A stretch of 64,000 bases of DNA from a bacterium (GCA_015485355.1 WFTQ01000050.1:1-64000); one strand, 5' to 3'; shown: positions 8,354 to 18,026, numbered from the stretch's first letter. The notes: generated from the letters alone by a model not told the origin. Program-made: numbers and translations.

Positions 8354-11300
8354 TCAATCCTCCCGCCGTTCCGAAGGGCCCAGCAGCTCCCGGATGGTGT
8401 CTAACAGCGTCGTGGGACTAAAAGGCTTTTGAATAAAATGCTCGCCGGGATTCAACCGACCCTCGCGTAACACCACATTATCGGTGTATCCGGAAATAAA
8501 GATGACTTTCACATCGGGGAAATGGCGCCGGATTTGTTGGGCCAATTCGCCGCCACTCATTTCCGGCATGATGACGTCGGTCAACAGCAGATGAATCGGC
8601 TGAGAGGTCTTTCTGGCCATTTCCAGCGCTTCGCGTCCCTGCCGGGCTTCCAGCAGCCGGTAACCGTTTTCGGTTAATACCGATCGAATCAGGTTGCGGA
8701 CGGCTTCATCATCTTCTACCACCATAATCGTTTCGGTTCCTTTCAATGCCCGCTGAGGGGATCGCCTCTCCATGGGGCTGGGATGGGCGGGACCGGCGTC
8801 CACCCGGGGCAGGTAAATCTTGAAGGTAGAGCCTTTGCCGGGTTCACTATAAACCCAGATGAAACCATCATTCTGCTTAATAATGCCGTATACAGTGGCC
8901 AGACCCAAACCGGTGCCTTTGCTTTTGTCTTTGGTGGTAAAAAACGGTTCGAAGATGTGTTGCTGAATTTCCTTGTCCATTCCCACGCCGGTATCGCTTA
9001 CGGCCAGCATCACGTAACGTCCCTTCCGGGCCCCCATATGCGTTTCGATGTAATGATCGTCCAGTTCGACATTGGCCGTCTCGATGATAAGTTTTCCACC
9101 GGTGGGCATGGCATCCCGGGCATTGACCGCCAGATTCATCAAAACCTGTTCCACCTGATTGGGATCGATCTTTACGTTTCCGGCTTCCCGATCCAGATGG
9201 ATTTTCAATTCCACATCCTCGCCGATGAGCCGTTGCAACATGTTGGTCAACTCGTGGATAATGTCGTTCAGGTTGACCACACGGGGTTGCACAATTTGTC
9301 GCCGGCTGAATGCCAGAAGCTGACTGGTCAATTCAGTGGCCTTCTCGCTGGCCCTTAAGATCTGTTGAATCGGTTTGTATAGGGAGGAATCCGACGGCAC
9401 TTGATTCAACAGCAATTCCGAGTATCCATTGATAATGGTTAAGATATTATTGAAATCATGCGCCACGCCTCCCGCCAATCGGCCCACGGCTTCCATTTTC
9501 TGGGCCTGAAACAACTGGGCTTCCAGCTGCTTACGCTCGGTAATATCGGAAGCGACGCCAATAAGCGCTATGGGCTGGGCATCCCTGTCGTATATCACAG
9601 AAGTGGATAAGAAGATGGGGAATTCCTGCCCGTTTTTGCGTACGTTAAGCAACTCCCCCTGCCAGCCTCCCTGGAGGGTCTGGGGTAAAATCTGGCGGAC
9701 TTTTTCGGGATCGTTGTTGGGAGAGCGAATGCTATCGATGGATTTACCAATGACCTCCTCCTGGGAATACCCATAGATCCGGCAAAAGGCTTCGTTCACG
9801 AAAATGATGTTATCGTCCAGGTCGGTGATGGTAACGGCTTCCCGGATACTGCGTAAGGCGTGAGCCAGCAAGGTGCGTTCTTGCTCCGCCTGCAGCCGCA
9901 GCATGGTAATGCCCAACAGGTTGGCGGCCGTTTTTAAGGCCTCGATCTCGTGGGCCGACCATTCGATTTCGTCCCGGCAATTGTCAAAACCAATAAACCC
10001 CCACCACTGATCCCCTACCAAAATAGGGGCGACCAGAATAATCTGGATCTGCTGGGCCTGCAGCACCTGCTGTTCCGATTCCGGGAATTCGCGCACTTTC
10101 CCATAAATCAAGCGGCCCCGCCCCAGCTCCTTTACCCAGCGGGCAAACCCATTGGTCACATAGGGGAAGTTTTGTAGTTCGGGATTATCAATTTGCGGCT
10201 CGATGCCTTCGGCCACCCATTCGTACAACTGACTGGCCAACAACTGTCCATCGGGAGCCGGATGATTTTTAAAGATATAAACCCGGCTGGCACGGGACGC
10301 CTTCCCCAGCCGTTCCATAATCTCGTGAATATGGCTGTCCCAGTTTCTTCCCTGAAGAAATTTGGTGGCCGCGTAATTCACCGCTTCCAGAATGTCGTCC
10401 TTGCGCTTCAGGGCCTCTTCGGTTTTCTGCCGTTGACTGACGTCCATCAATTGAGCCACAGAACGCACCCGCCCCTGGGCATCCCGAAAGGTGTTCGCCC
10501 GCACTTCCAGGCGTTTTCGCGTCCCATCGCTGCACACCACATCCAGCTCGTAATGAAAGGGCACGTCCTCCCCCTGTTGACGCCTTCGATAGCGCTCCAC
10601 GGTCATCGGTAAATCTTTCTCATCAACAAGTCTTCGAAAGTCCATACCAATCAGCTCGCTTCGGGCGTAGCCCACCATGCGGCAAAATTCATCATTCACA
10701 TAAATCAACCGATATCGATCATCCACCAGAATGACGCCGGAATGAGAACGCTCCACAATGGAACGAAATTTTTCTTCACTGGCACGCAACTGTTTAATCA
10801 TGGTTTTCAGGGCAGAAACATCCCGGATGTAAATGGCCGTCAAACGATCGGCTTCCCCCTCCAGAGGAACCCCGTGCCCCTCTAAGAAGACGGAACGGCC
10901 GTCTTTTCGGGTAAAAGAAACTTCAAAAGGAATGGAAGAATCGGAGATCCCCGTGCTGTTCTGTTGCTGAAGGGCCGCCCATAAGGGCAAGTCTAATTCC
11001 GCCAAAGAACGACCCAGCACCTCCACAGGATTAAGCCCGGTGATTTGGCAAAACGCCGGATTCACATCGACCACCCGGTTCCAACCATCCACCAGAATAA
11101 AGCCATCGCTGATGTTTTCCAGAATCAAACAGGTCCTTCGGTAAAGGGACTGCAGTTCGTTTTCCTGTTGTTCCCGTTCCAGTTCCGCGGCGACTCTTCC
11201 GGCCCATACCTGAAGCAAGCGATGGATCAGCGCTTCCTCCTTTACCGAACGGCAAAACAGCAATCCCATGACCCCTAAAGGTTCCCCGGTACTTCTCATC

Positions 11301-12022
11301 AACGGCCAGCCGAAATAGCGTTTCAGGCCCGCCTGGGCCCCGTCCAGTCCCGCCGGCAAACGGCGCTGGATTTGCCGACGAACAACCAGGTGACCTTTCC
11401 GAAGCACCCGTTCACACCAGGTATTTTCCAGAGGATAGGTTATGTTATTGGCGGGTTCACCACCCCGGTAGATCACCCGGGTGCACAAATACCTGTCATT
11501 CCGGTTCTGCAAGTAGGCCACATAGGCGGCATCGGCCTTAACATAGTGGACAAAAAACTGCATCACCATATGAAAAAACAGGTCCCCCCCGCCGGTGATC
11601 CGGCGTCCATTCGAGGGGATGGGGGGCTCTTCCGAGGAACCGGAAAAAGATTCAAAAAAAACAGCCATATAAAGCGGTTGTTGGTCATCCACCCGCGTTA
11701 CCTCCATCCGGAAAGCAATCGCCGGTGTTTGTGAACACCGCAGGCGTACCGGCAAGACGGTATCGATGTGGGAACTTTGTTTGACGACCAACGCCAAACG
11801 GGCGGAGTCTTCCTCCAACAGAAAATCGAAAACCGACTGCCCCACGATTTGTGGTGGTGAAAGCCCAAGCCGTCGGGCGATGGTATCGCTTACATATCGC
11901 GTTCGTCCGTCACCATCAAACAGCCAAATCCCCGTGGGCCGACGATCGGGGGTCACTCCCGGCGGCCTGCTCCGCTGACCGCGACCGCCGTTGACCACTT
12001 GTTTATTCATCTCCCCATCCAT
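8354..12022 (-). CDS. Soluble multi-PAS/GAF hybrid histidine kinase with C-terminal receiver
   Basis: The protein is 1222 residues with no membrane segment, so it senses cytoplasmic cues. In order, it has a PAS domain, a GAF-like domain, PAS, PAS (both with PAS-type GYARSELIG or GLNPVEVLG turns), a second GAF around residues 550-710, and another PAS. HisKA follows with H855 in AGGVAHDFNNILTIINGY, then HATPase (NLAVNARDAMP, DTGVGMD, GTGLGLATVYGI) and a receiver with D1149 (LLTDVIMPEMSGG) and a KPFSP lysine. The AHDFNN H-box plus terminal REC is common in delta-proteobacterial and FCB hybrid kinases. The ATG at 12022 lacks a strong ribosome site; an ATG four codons on is preceded by GGGGAG with no spacing. 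The gene diverges from porX. Confidence 0.92.
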   Translation of the reverse strand: MDGEMNKQVVNGGRGQRSRPPGVTPDRRPTGIWLFDGDGRTRYVSDTIARRLGLSPPQIVGQSVFDFLLEEDSARLALVVKQSSHIDTVLPVRLRCSQTPAIAFRMEVTRVDDQQPLYMAVFFESFSGSSEEPPIPSNGRRITGGGDLFFHMVMQFFVHYVKADAAYVAYLQNRNDRYLCTRVIYRGGEPANNITYPLENTWCERVLRKGHLVVRRQIQRRLPAGLDGAQAGLKRYFGWPLMRSTGEPLGVMGLLFCRSVKEEALIHRLLQVWAGRVAAELEREQQENELQSLYRRTCLILENISDGFILVDGWNRVVDVNPAFCQITGLNPVEVLGRSLAELDLPLWAALQQQNSTGISDSSIPFEVSFTRKDGRSVFLEGHGVPLEGEADRLTAIYIRDVSALKTMIKQLRASEEKFRSIVERSHSGVILVDDRYRLIYVNDEFCRMVGYARSELIGMDFRRLVDEKDLPMTVERYRRRQQGEDVPFHYELDVVCSDGTRKRLEVRANTFRDAQGRVRSVAQLMDVSQRQKTEEALKRKDDILEAVNYAATKFLQGRNWDSHIHEIMERLGKASRASRVYIFKNHPAPDGQLLASQLYEWVAEGIEPQIDNPELQNFPYVTNGFARWVKELGRGRLIYGKVREFPESEQQVLQAQQIQIILVAPILVGDQWWGFIGFDNCRDEIEWSAHEIEALKTAANLLGITMLRLQAEQERTLLAHALRSIREAVTITDLDDNIIFVNEAFCRIYGYSQEEVIGKSIDSIRSPNNDPEKVRQILPQTLQGGWQGELLNVRKNGQEFPIFLSTSVIYDRDAQPIALIGVASDITERKQLEAQLFQAQKMEAVGRLAGGVAHDFNNILTIINGYSELLLNQVPSDSSLYKPIQQILRASEKATELTSQLLAFSRRQIVQPRVVNLNDIIHELTNMLQRLIGEDVELKIHLDREAGNVKIDPNQVEQVLMNLAVNARDAMPTGGKLIIETANVELDDHYIETHMGARKGRYVMLAVSDTGVGMDKEIQQHIFEPFFTTKDKSKGTGLGLATVYGIIKQNDGFIWVYSEPGKGSTFKIYLPRVDAGPAHPSPMERRSPQRALKGTETIMVVEDDEAVRNLIRSVLTENGYRLLEARQGREALEMARKTSQPIHLLLTDVIMPEMSGGELAQQIRRHFPDVKVIFISGYTDNVVLREGRLNPGEHFIQKPFSPTTLLDTIRELLGPSERRED

Positions 12023-12293
12023 TTTTTAGTTTCAGTCCCCTTCCCGACCCTTCTACGCCATCCACACCTTTGCCCCGCCGCAAATCATCCCCATACCAAA
12101 ACCGCTACCCGATGCCCAAATGGGTAACCATGGACGTCCCATGAAGAGGAAAGGTGAAATCCAGAGAGACAGGCAAATTTTAAACACAAACAATTTTTCG
12201 ATACCCAAGAGGGGGTCTTCATCTCTTCTTTGTGTTCGAACCATAAATGCAATTCCATTTGCTTCGGTTGTTTCCCATCCCAGGATTTTAATA

Positions 12294-12307
12294 ATCGGAA
12301 TTCCGAT
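12294..12307. promoter_or_regulatory. Perfect 14-bp palindrome, candidate operator
   Basis: The sequence ATCGGAATTCCGAT is its own reverse complement over all 14 bases and sits in the AT-rich centre of a divergent promoter region. It is long enough to be unlikely by chance at this spot, and is of a size bound by dimeric helix-turn-helix regulators. Which protein binds it, if any, is unknown. Confidence 0.4.
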
Positions 12308-12520
12308 CATAAAATTTAAATCCGATTTGCAATTTTCTGAAAATATTTCGCAAAATAGAGCAAAATATTACCGAATCCTGAAACAAGAAGGCCCGATCAG
12401 GAACAGCTTTCGGAATTTGGAAAAAGCGGGGTTTTGAGGGGCTCTTGGGAGGCGGGGAATACTCAAAGCGCCCCGCTACGGGGCGGGGGAACCGTCCGCC
12501 CCATTTCCGGATAAAATCCA

Positions 12521-12549
12521 TTAGCCATTGCGTCATGAAATTTTAATAT
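12521..12549 (+). promoter_or_regulatory. Candidate sigma-70 promoter for porX
   Basis: TTAGCC (12521-12526), 17 bases, then TAATAT (12544-12549). The -10 element is a five-of-six match and the -35 is poor. The start of transcription would fall about 25 bases ahead of the porX ATG. Confidence 0.35.
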
Positions 12550-12581
12550 AGAAATTCGTTACGAATGTAAGGGGGATGCAC

Positions 12582-14140
12582 ATGAAGAAAAATAAAATTT
12601 TATGGGTGGATGACGAAATCGAGTTTCTGCGGTCTCACATTCTGTTTTTACAGGAAAAAGGCTATCAGGTTGACGTGGCCACCAATGCCGACGATGCCCT
12701 GGGCATGATCCAGAAACACCATTACGATCTTGTTTTACTGGACGAAACCATGCCCGGTAAAGACGGGCTGACGGCTTTAAGCGAAATGAAAACTTATAAT
12801 CCCGCATTGCCGGTAATCATGATCACTAAAAACGAAGAAGAGACCTTGATGGAAGAAGCCATAGGGTCCCATATCGACGATTATTTGACCAAGCCGGTAA
12901 ATCCCAGTCAAATTCTCCTGGCCGCGAAGAAAATTTTGGAAACCCGCCGTATCTCTCAGAAAAAGATCACCCGGGACTACGCCCAGGAGTTGAACAACAT
13001 CACCATGCAGCTGATGTCCCCCTGGAACCGGAAGACTGGATAAACATTTATGGGAAACTGACCCAGTGGGACATTCAGCTGGATGAGGTCGGGGATCGGG
13101 ACCTTCGGGAAGTGATCCATCATCAACGGCGGGAATGCAATGTGGAATTCGGGAAATACATCGAAAAAAACTATCGTCATTGGGTAAACAGTGCCCAACG
13201 GCCGCCCCTTTCGGTGGATGTGATAAAACAACATGTTTATCCGGAACTGGAAGCCGGCAACAAAGTGGTGTTGGTGGTCATCGATTGTTTACGTCTGGAC
13301 CAGTGGTTGACCCTGGAACGCTATTTTTACGATTTTTACCACATTCAACGGGATTACTACTTTTCCATACTTCCAACGGCCACACCCTTTTCCCGCAATG
13401 CCATTTTCAGTGGACTGTTCCCGTGCGAAATCGAAAGGCGGTATCCAGAGCTCTGGGCCAAGGGGGAAGACGATGATTACAGTCGCAACCGTTACGAGAA
13501 CCAATTGCTTTACGACCAGCTACGATTGCTGGGTTTGCGGCTGAAAACCGCACCGCGATATTGCAAAGTGCTCAATATGGAAGAAGCCCGTCAGGTGGAA
13601 AAGAACCTGGAGGCCTATCTGAACACCCCCATCTTTGCCTTGGTTATCAACTTTGTGGATATTTTGGCCCATAGCCGTTCGGATTTACCCATTCTCAAAG
13701 AAATCGCCCCGGACGAATCGTCATACCGTTCGCTTACCCGATCCTGGTTCGAACACTCTCCCTTTCATTCTATTTTTCAGAAGCTGGCCACTATGGACGC
13801 CACCGTTATCCTGACCACCGACCATGGCAGCATTCGCTGCCTGCGGGGGACCAAAGTGCTGGGCGACCGGGAAACCTCCACCAATCTGCGGTACAAATAC
13901 GGCCGGAATTTAAAAGTGGATCCCAAACACGCCCTTATCGTCAAGAATCCTCTGGACTACAAGCTCCCCCGGCGCAATTTCAACATCAATTACATCATCG
14001 CCAAAGAAGACTATTACTTTGTGTATCCCACAAACTACCACAAGTATCTGGCCCATTATCGGGATAGTTTTCAGCATGGGGGGATTTCCCTGGAGGAAAT
14101 GATTTTACCGGTTGTCAAGCTGGAATCGAAAGTTGGATAG
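12582..14140 (+). CDS. porX: PorX-type response regulator with PglZ domain (T9SS regulator), split by an apparent frameshift
   Basis: PorX is the response regulator controlling type IX secretion in Bacteroidota. The receiver (ILWVDDE, phospho-acceptor D54 in LLDETMPG, IMITKNEEE, LTKPVNP) runs in one frame until a stop at 13041-13043. The PglZ phosphatase-like domain (VVLVVIDCLRLDQW, ILPTATPFSRNAIFSG, TTDHGSIR) runs in another. Translating the second frame back from 13112 gives linker residues PEDWINIYGKLTQWD, which match PorX linkers, up to a C5 run at 13018-13022. One added base there restores a 519-residue protein of normal PorX length, ending 14 bases before tsaE. Start ATG 12582 has AAGGGGG six bases upstream. 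The split is either a sequence or assembly error, a real mutation, or programmed slippage; I favour the first. Confidence 0.88.
13018..13022 (+). other. Frameshift point in porX (run of five C)
   Basis: The receiver frame and the PglZ frame are both coding-like up to and from this C run. Reading TCC then re-reading one C (a -1 shift) joins them without loss of conserved linker sequence. Without the shift the first frame ends 19 bases later at TAA. Confidence 0.75.
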
Positions 14141-14154
14141 ACCAAGAGGCCGGT

Positions 14155-14646
14155 ATGCGAAACACGAAAACACCGATCCCGCACCAGCCCCTCCGGACGA
14201 GGGTAAAGGCAGCCGTGACCCATTCTCCGGAAGAAACGGCTCGGCTGGCCCGGGAGTTCGCCGCTCGATTACGGCGAGGGGATGTGGTGGCCTTTCTGGG
14301 TGATCTGGGCAGTGGCAAAACATTTTTCATCCAGGAAATTTGTAAGGCCCTGGGATGTCGGGAATACGTGACCAGCCCCTCGTTTACCATTCTTCAGGAG
14401 TACCACACGGCCGATAACGTCCCCATTTATCATTTCGATTTTTATCGCCTGACCCACCCGGCCGAACTGCTTCACCTGGGACTGGACGATTTTTTTTACG
14501 GCGATGGCATCACCCTCATCGAATGGGCGGATAAGATTCCCCGGGAGTTGCCTGTGCCCCGGTGGGAGATACAGCTGAAATTTGTGAACCACCAGCCCAC
14601 CCAGCGCCGGATCCATATCTATCGTCTGGAGGCCGGGCATGACTAA
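14155..14646 (+). CDS. tsaE: tRNA t6A threonylcarbamoyl complex ATPase TsaE
   Basis: TsaE is the ATPase that resets the TsaBD complex during N6-threonylcarbamoyladenosine formation at A37 of ANN-decoding tRNAs. The protein is 163 residues with Walker A GDLGSGKT, the SPSFTILQEY switch region, YHFDFYRL (Walker B area) and ITLIEWADKIP. These are family hallmarks. An N-terminal extension of about 20 residues precedes the core. AAGAGG lies ahead of the ATG. It begins 14 bases after porX and overlaps tsaB by 8 bases, so porX-tsaE-tsaB-rimI reads as one operon. Confidence 0.95.
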   Translation: MRNTKTPIPHQPLRTRVKAAVTHSPEETARLAREFAARLRRGDVVAFLGDLGSGKTFFIQEICKALGCREYVTSPSFTILQEYHTADNVPIYHFDFYRLTHPAELLHLGLDDFFYGDGITLIEWADKIPRELPVPRWEIQLKFVNHQPTQRRIHIYRLEAGHD

Positions 14647-15334
14647 GTCGACCTCCGCACCTGTTCTACTCCTGGGACTGGAAACTTCCGGGTGGACCTG
14701 TTCAGTGGGGCTGAGTCGAGACAATCGGCTTCAGATGGAAATTGCCACCCATTTAAAACACATCCATTCCACCCATTTGGCCCCTTTTGTAGAACGGGTA
14801 TTAAAAACCCTTCGGGTTTCCCCTGCCCATCTCAGCGCACTGGTGGTTTCCGCCGGGCCCGGTTCGTTCACCGGTCTGCGCATCGGGTACAGTCTGGCTA
14901 AAGGACTGGCTCACACGCTTCGGATTCCGCTTATCGAAGTCCCTACGCTGGATGTCTGGGCTTTCCAGACAGGCCCGCAATCCCATCCTATCTTTCCCGT
15001 CATCGATGCCCATCGGGAGGAAGTTTTTACCGCCGAATATCAGTACCGGGAAAATTTCCTACGGATTTCGGATTACCAACTTCTGTCCCTGGAAGCATTC
15101 TGTGAAACTGTGACGAAAAAATCCGGTGTGGTTACCGGGCAGGACGTCCAACGTTTCGAGGGGATCTTTCGAGAACAATGTCCCCGGAATTCGCTTATCT
15201 TTCGTCCCAACCCACCCCATCCGGCTCAGTGGGCTTTACTGGACCTGGGTTATCAAAAGTACTTAAAAAAAGACTTCGCTCTGCTGGAATCGGCAGAACC
15301 CATGTACATGAGGGCATTCAAGGGTGTTTTATGA
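14639..15334 (+). CDS. tsaB: tRNA t6A threonylcarbamoyl complex scaffold TsaB
   Basis: TsaB is the ASKHA-fold partner that dimerises with TsaD for t6A synthesis. The protein is 231 residues, as usual. The motifs are LLLGLETSGWTCSVGL at the N-terminus, HSTHLAPFVERVL, and the highly conserved VSAGPGSFTGLRIGYSLAKG. PVIDAHREEVFTAEY follows. It overlaps the end of tsaE by 8 bases and its stop overlaps the rimI start, showing tight translational coupling. TsaD and TsaC are not in this window. Confidence 0.95.
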   Translation: MTKSTSAPVLLLGLETSGWTCSVGLSRDNRLQMEIATHLKHIHSTHLAPFVERVLKTLRVSPAHLSALVVSAGPGSFTGLRIGYSLAKGLAHTLRIPLIEVPTLDVWAFQTGPQSHPIFPVIDAHREEVFTAEYQYRENFLRISDYQLLSLEAFCETVTKKSGVVTGQDVQRFEGIFREQCPRNSLIFRPNPPHPAQWALLDLGYQKYLKKDFALLESAEPMYMRAFKGVL

Positions 15335-15798
15335 AACCCATTATCCGACGCATGACAGACAGCGATCTGCCCGCAATTCTGGAAATTGAGCACACCGTAT
15401 TTTCCGATCCCTGGCGACGGGAAAGTTTCGAGTTTGAAGTCCACGTGAATAAATTCTCCTTCCCGGTGGTCATGGAATGGAAAGGCAAAATCATCGGTTA
15501 CGCGGTGGCCTGGGAGATTTTCGAAGAATTCCACATTGCCGACATCGCCGTTCACCCGGATTACCAGGGGCAAGGATGGGGAAAACATTTGCTGGAATTT
15601 TTATTGCAGCGCGCCCGGCGGATCGGAGCACAGTATGCCATGCTGGAGGTACGTCCCACCAACCGACGCGCCATTGACCTGTATCGCAAATACGGCTTCC
15701 ATGAAGTCGGGCGGCGAATCCGCTATTATCGGGACGGCGAGGACGCCCTGGTCATGAAAAAAAATTTGATCTCCCAGCTGGAGGGCAATTGCGTATAG
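15331..15798 (+). CDS. rimI: Ribosomal-protein S18 alanine N-acetyltransferase-like GNAT (RimI)
   Basis: The protein is 155 residues of GNAT fold. The acetyl-CoA loop is seen as VHPDYQGQGWGKHLLEFL (Q/R-x-x-G-x-G/A), followed by MLEVRPTNRRAIDLYRKYGF and a final tyrosine region, GRRIRYYRDGEDALVM, all typical of RimI. RimI acetylates the N-terminus of ribosomal protein S18 in enterics; targets elsewhere are less certain. The start ATG at 15331 overlaps the tsaB stop (ATGA). A longer in-frame reading upstream only duplicates tsaB sequence in another frame and is rejected. tsaB-rimI is a very common pair. Confidence 0.93.
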   Translation: MKPIIRRMTDSDLPAILEIEHTVFSDPWRRESFEFEVHVNKFSFPVVMEWKGKIIGYAVAWEIFEEFHIADIAVHPDYQGQGWGKHLLEFLLQRARRIGAQYAMLEVRPTNRRAIDLYRKYGFHEVGRRIRYYRDGEDALVMKKNLISQLEGNCV

Positions 15799-15956
15799 CC
15801 CTATGGCCAACCGGTTTGTGATTCCATCTGCCGCCTTTTCCCAGCCGCCCGGGAGTCCACCGGAGCCCCATCCTATCTATGTTGCTGTTCAGGACCCCCT
15901 CCACCCGCCGAACAGCTATTATCCCGCCCCCTGACCGGGCGGGAAAAATCTCATGT

Positions 15957-15984
15957 TTGATATCCTGAAAATCTTTATTAATTT
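15957..15984 (+). promoter_or_regulatory. Candidate sigma-70 promoter for accD
   Basis: TTGATA (15957-15962), 16 bases, TAATTT (15979-15984). It lies about 30 bases ahead of the accD ATG. Just upstream, CCCGCCC (15923-15929) and GGGCGGG (15937-15943) form a stable hairpin followed by A residues on this strand, so it separates rimI from accD but is not a typical plus-strand intrinsic terminator. Confidence 0.45.
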
Positions 15985-16016
15985 TAACCAATTTCGGGTA
16001 AAAAAGGAAAGAAACG

Positions 16017-16970
16017 ATGGACTGGTTTAAACGCAAAAAAGGCATTTCCGGCAATGAACGCAAATCCATCCCCGATGGATTGTGGGTCAAATGCAATAAA
16101 TGTAACGAGATCATCTATCGCCGGGAATTGCAAAAACGGATGTTTGTGTGCCCCAAGTGCAACTATCACTTTCGGGTGACTTCAAAAGAATTCATTCAAT
16201 ATTATTTTGACGAGGGGAGTTTTCGGGAATTTAATCAGAATATTCGATCGGTGGACCCGCTCAAGTTTAAGGATTCCAAAAAATACACCGACAAATTAAA
16301 GGAGGCCCAGAAGAAAACGGGATTGAATGAGGCGGTGGTCACCGGGGATGCCACCATTCATGGGCAGCCGGTCGTGACGGCGGTGATGGATTTCTTCTTT
16401 ATCGGTGGGAGTATGGGTTCCGTGGTAGGGGAAAAGATTTCCCGCGCCATCGATCGGGCCCTGGAGAAGCGGGTACCCCTGATCATCGTGGCCACTTCGG
16501 GTGGGGCCCGTATGATGGAAGGGGCGCTGTCTCTGATGCAAATGGCCAAAACCAGCGCCAAATTGGCCCGCCTGTCGGACGCAGGAATCCCTTATATCGC
16601 CGTGCTTACCGATCCCACCACGGGGGGCACCACGGCCAGTTTTGCCATGCTGGGAGATATCCACATTGCCGAACCGGGAGCCCTGATTGGTTTTGCCGGA
16701 CAGCGGGTGATCAAACAAACGATCGGCCAGGATTTGCCCGAAGGGTTTCAAACCGCCGAATTTCTACTGGAACATGGATTTGTGGATTTGATTGTGGCCC
16801 GCCAGGAAATGCGCGCCACACTGGCCCGCATCCTCCGCATCCTCTGGCCGATAAACGGCGAAAACGGCAAGTCCCGAGAAAAACTGGAAACCGCCGGGGC
16901 CGCAGCCAACCCGGAAGTTCATTCGGACAATTCCTCGCCCCCCGGTACAGGGCGGCAAACCGCAGGCTGA
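16017..16970 (+). CDS. accD: Acetyl-CoA carboxylase carboxyltransferase subunit beta
   Basis: AccD and AccA transfer carboxyl from biotin to acetyl-CoA, the first step of fatty-acid synthesis. The protein is 317 residues. A zinc ribbon is present with C26, C29, C45 and C48. The crotonase-fold core shows [48 protein letters not shown] and [13 protein letters not shown]. The last 35 residues are a low-complexity tail beyond the normal end. AAGGAAAG precedes the ATG. It is followed by a strong terminator, so it appears to be a single-gene unit; accA is not in the window. Confidence 0.96.
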   Translation: MDWFKRKKGISGNERKSIPDGLWVKCNKCNEIIYRRELQKRMFVCPKCNYHFRVTSKEFIQYYFDEGSFREFNQNIRSVDPLKFKDSKKYTDKLKEAQKKTGLNEAVVTGDATIHGQPVVTAVMDFFFIGGSMGSVVGEKISRAIDRALEKRVPLIIVATSGGARMMEGALSLMQMAKTSAKLARLSDAGIPYIAVLTDPTTGGTTASFAMLGDIHIAEPGALIGFAGQRVIKQTIGQDLPEGFQTAEFLLEHGFVDLIVARQEMRATLARILRILWPINGENGKSREKLETAGAAANPEVHSDNSSPPGTGRQTAG

Positions 16971-16997
16971 ATCCGGCTCCTTTTGCTTCCCCGGCAG

Positions 16998-17028
16998 ATG
17001 GCGGACTTCCTGGGTTCCGCCATTTTTT
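16998..17028 (+). terminator. Rho-independent terminator after accD
   Basis: Stem ATGGCGGA (16998-17005) and TCCGCCAT (17016-17023) with a 10-base loop, followed directly by a run of six T. It lies 28 bases after the accD stop. Confidence 0.85.
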
Positions 17029-17250
17029 GTTTATCCGGGAACCCGTACGGGCCACCTCTCGTTCGAGTAACCCAATCCGGCCGAGAAAACCGATACCGAG
17101 TCGATGGGGAAGCGTGCCAAACAAAACCAACATGTTTCGGATGGGTAGGAAAATGACCCGGAAAATCGAACCGAACCGCAACGTTTCTTCTTCAAATTTC
17201 CTGCATCACTCTGTGATCTGCAGGACGGTAAAAAAGAAAGCGAGGTGACC

Positions 17251-18024
17251 ATGGACAAGCAACGCCCCCGTATTCTGGTAACCAACGACGACGGCATTCA
17301 TGCAGCGGGTATATACGCCCTGTACCAGGCCATGAAAGAAATCGGCGAACCCTACGTAGTGGCTCCCGATTCCGAACGCAGCGCCGTGGGGCATGCCATA
17401 ACCCTTTCCGATCCCTTACGCGTGTGGGAGTTTGAACGCAACGGCCGCTTTTTCGGCTGGGCCGTTAATGGTACACCGGCGGACTGTGTAAAACTGGGGG
17501 TGAAAGCCATCCTGAATTTTCAACCGGACCTGGTGGTTTCCGGTATCAATCAAGGGCCCAATACGGCGCTCAATGTCATCTACTCGGGCACCATATCGGC
17601 CGCTACCGAAGGCACCATCATGGGCATTCCCTCCATTGCGTTTTCTTTAACCAGTTTTCGTCGGGAGGATTTCTCGGTAGCGACCCGTTTCGCCCAACAA
17701 CTGGCCCGCATCGTCTTAAAAAACGGGCTACCGCCCGGAACCCTGCTCAATGTAAACATCCCGGCGCTACCCGCCCCGGAAATAAAAGGCATCCGCATCA
17801 CCCGACAGGGACGCGGCCGATACGAAGAATATTTCGAAAAACGCACCGACCCCATGAACCGCGTATATTACTGGTTGAGCGGTACCAAACTCTTTCTGGA
17901 TACCGAAGAGGACGTCGATGAAGTGGCCATTTCCCAGCATTACATCTCCATCACGCCGCTGCAGTTCGATTTAACCGATTACAAAATGCTGGAGGAATTA
18001 AAAGCATGGGAGATTAAACTGTAA
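17251..18024 (+). CDS. surE: 5'/3'-nucleotidase SurE
   Basis: SurE removes phosphate from nucleoside 5'- and 3'-monophosphates and is metal dependent. The protein is 257 residues. The N-terminal metal site is [11 protein letters not shown] with D13 and D14. Then come [28 protein letters not shown] and [19 protein letters not shown], which hold the remaining ligands, all at the usual positions. The start is ATG 17251, with GAGGTG nine bases upstream; a GTG two codons earlier falls inside that ribosome site. guaA begins 2 bases after its stop, and glmS follows, so surE-guaA-glmS is one operon. Confidence 0.95.
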   Translation: MDKQRPRILVTNDDGIHAAGIYALYQAMKEIGEPYVVAPDSERSAVGHAITLSDPLRVWEFERNGRFFGWAVNGTPADCVKLGVKAILNFQPDLVVSGINQGPNTALNVIYSGTISAATEGTIMGIPSIAFSLTSFRREDFSVATRFAQQLARIVLKNGLPPGTLLNVNIPALPAPEIKGIRITRQGRGRYEEYFEKRTDPMNRVYYWLSGTKLFLDTEEDVDEVAISQHYISITPLQFDLTDYKMLEELKAWEIKL

Positions 18025-18026
18025 TC

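Larger units (their letters stand above)
12023..12581. other. Long divergent intergenic region between the soluble hybrid kinase and porX
   Basis: About 560 bases hold no supported gene. The middle (12170-12420) is strikingly AT-rich compared with its neighbours. It contains a perfect 14-bp palindrome (12294-12307). A GC hairpin follows: CGCCCCG at 12469-12475, loop CTA, CGGGGCG at 12479-12485, with no T tract. A plausible porX promoter lies at 12521-12549. Open frames in the region lack ribosome sites. Confidence 0.55.
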
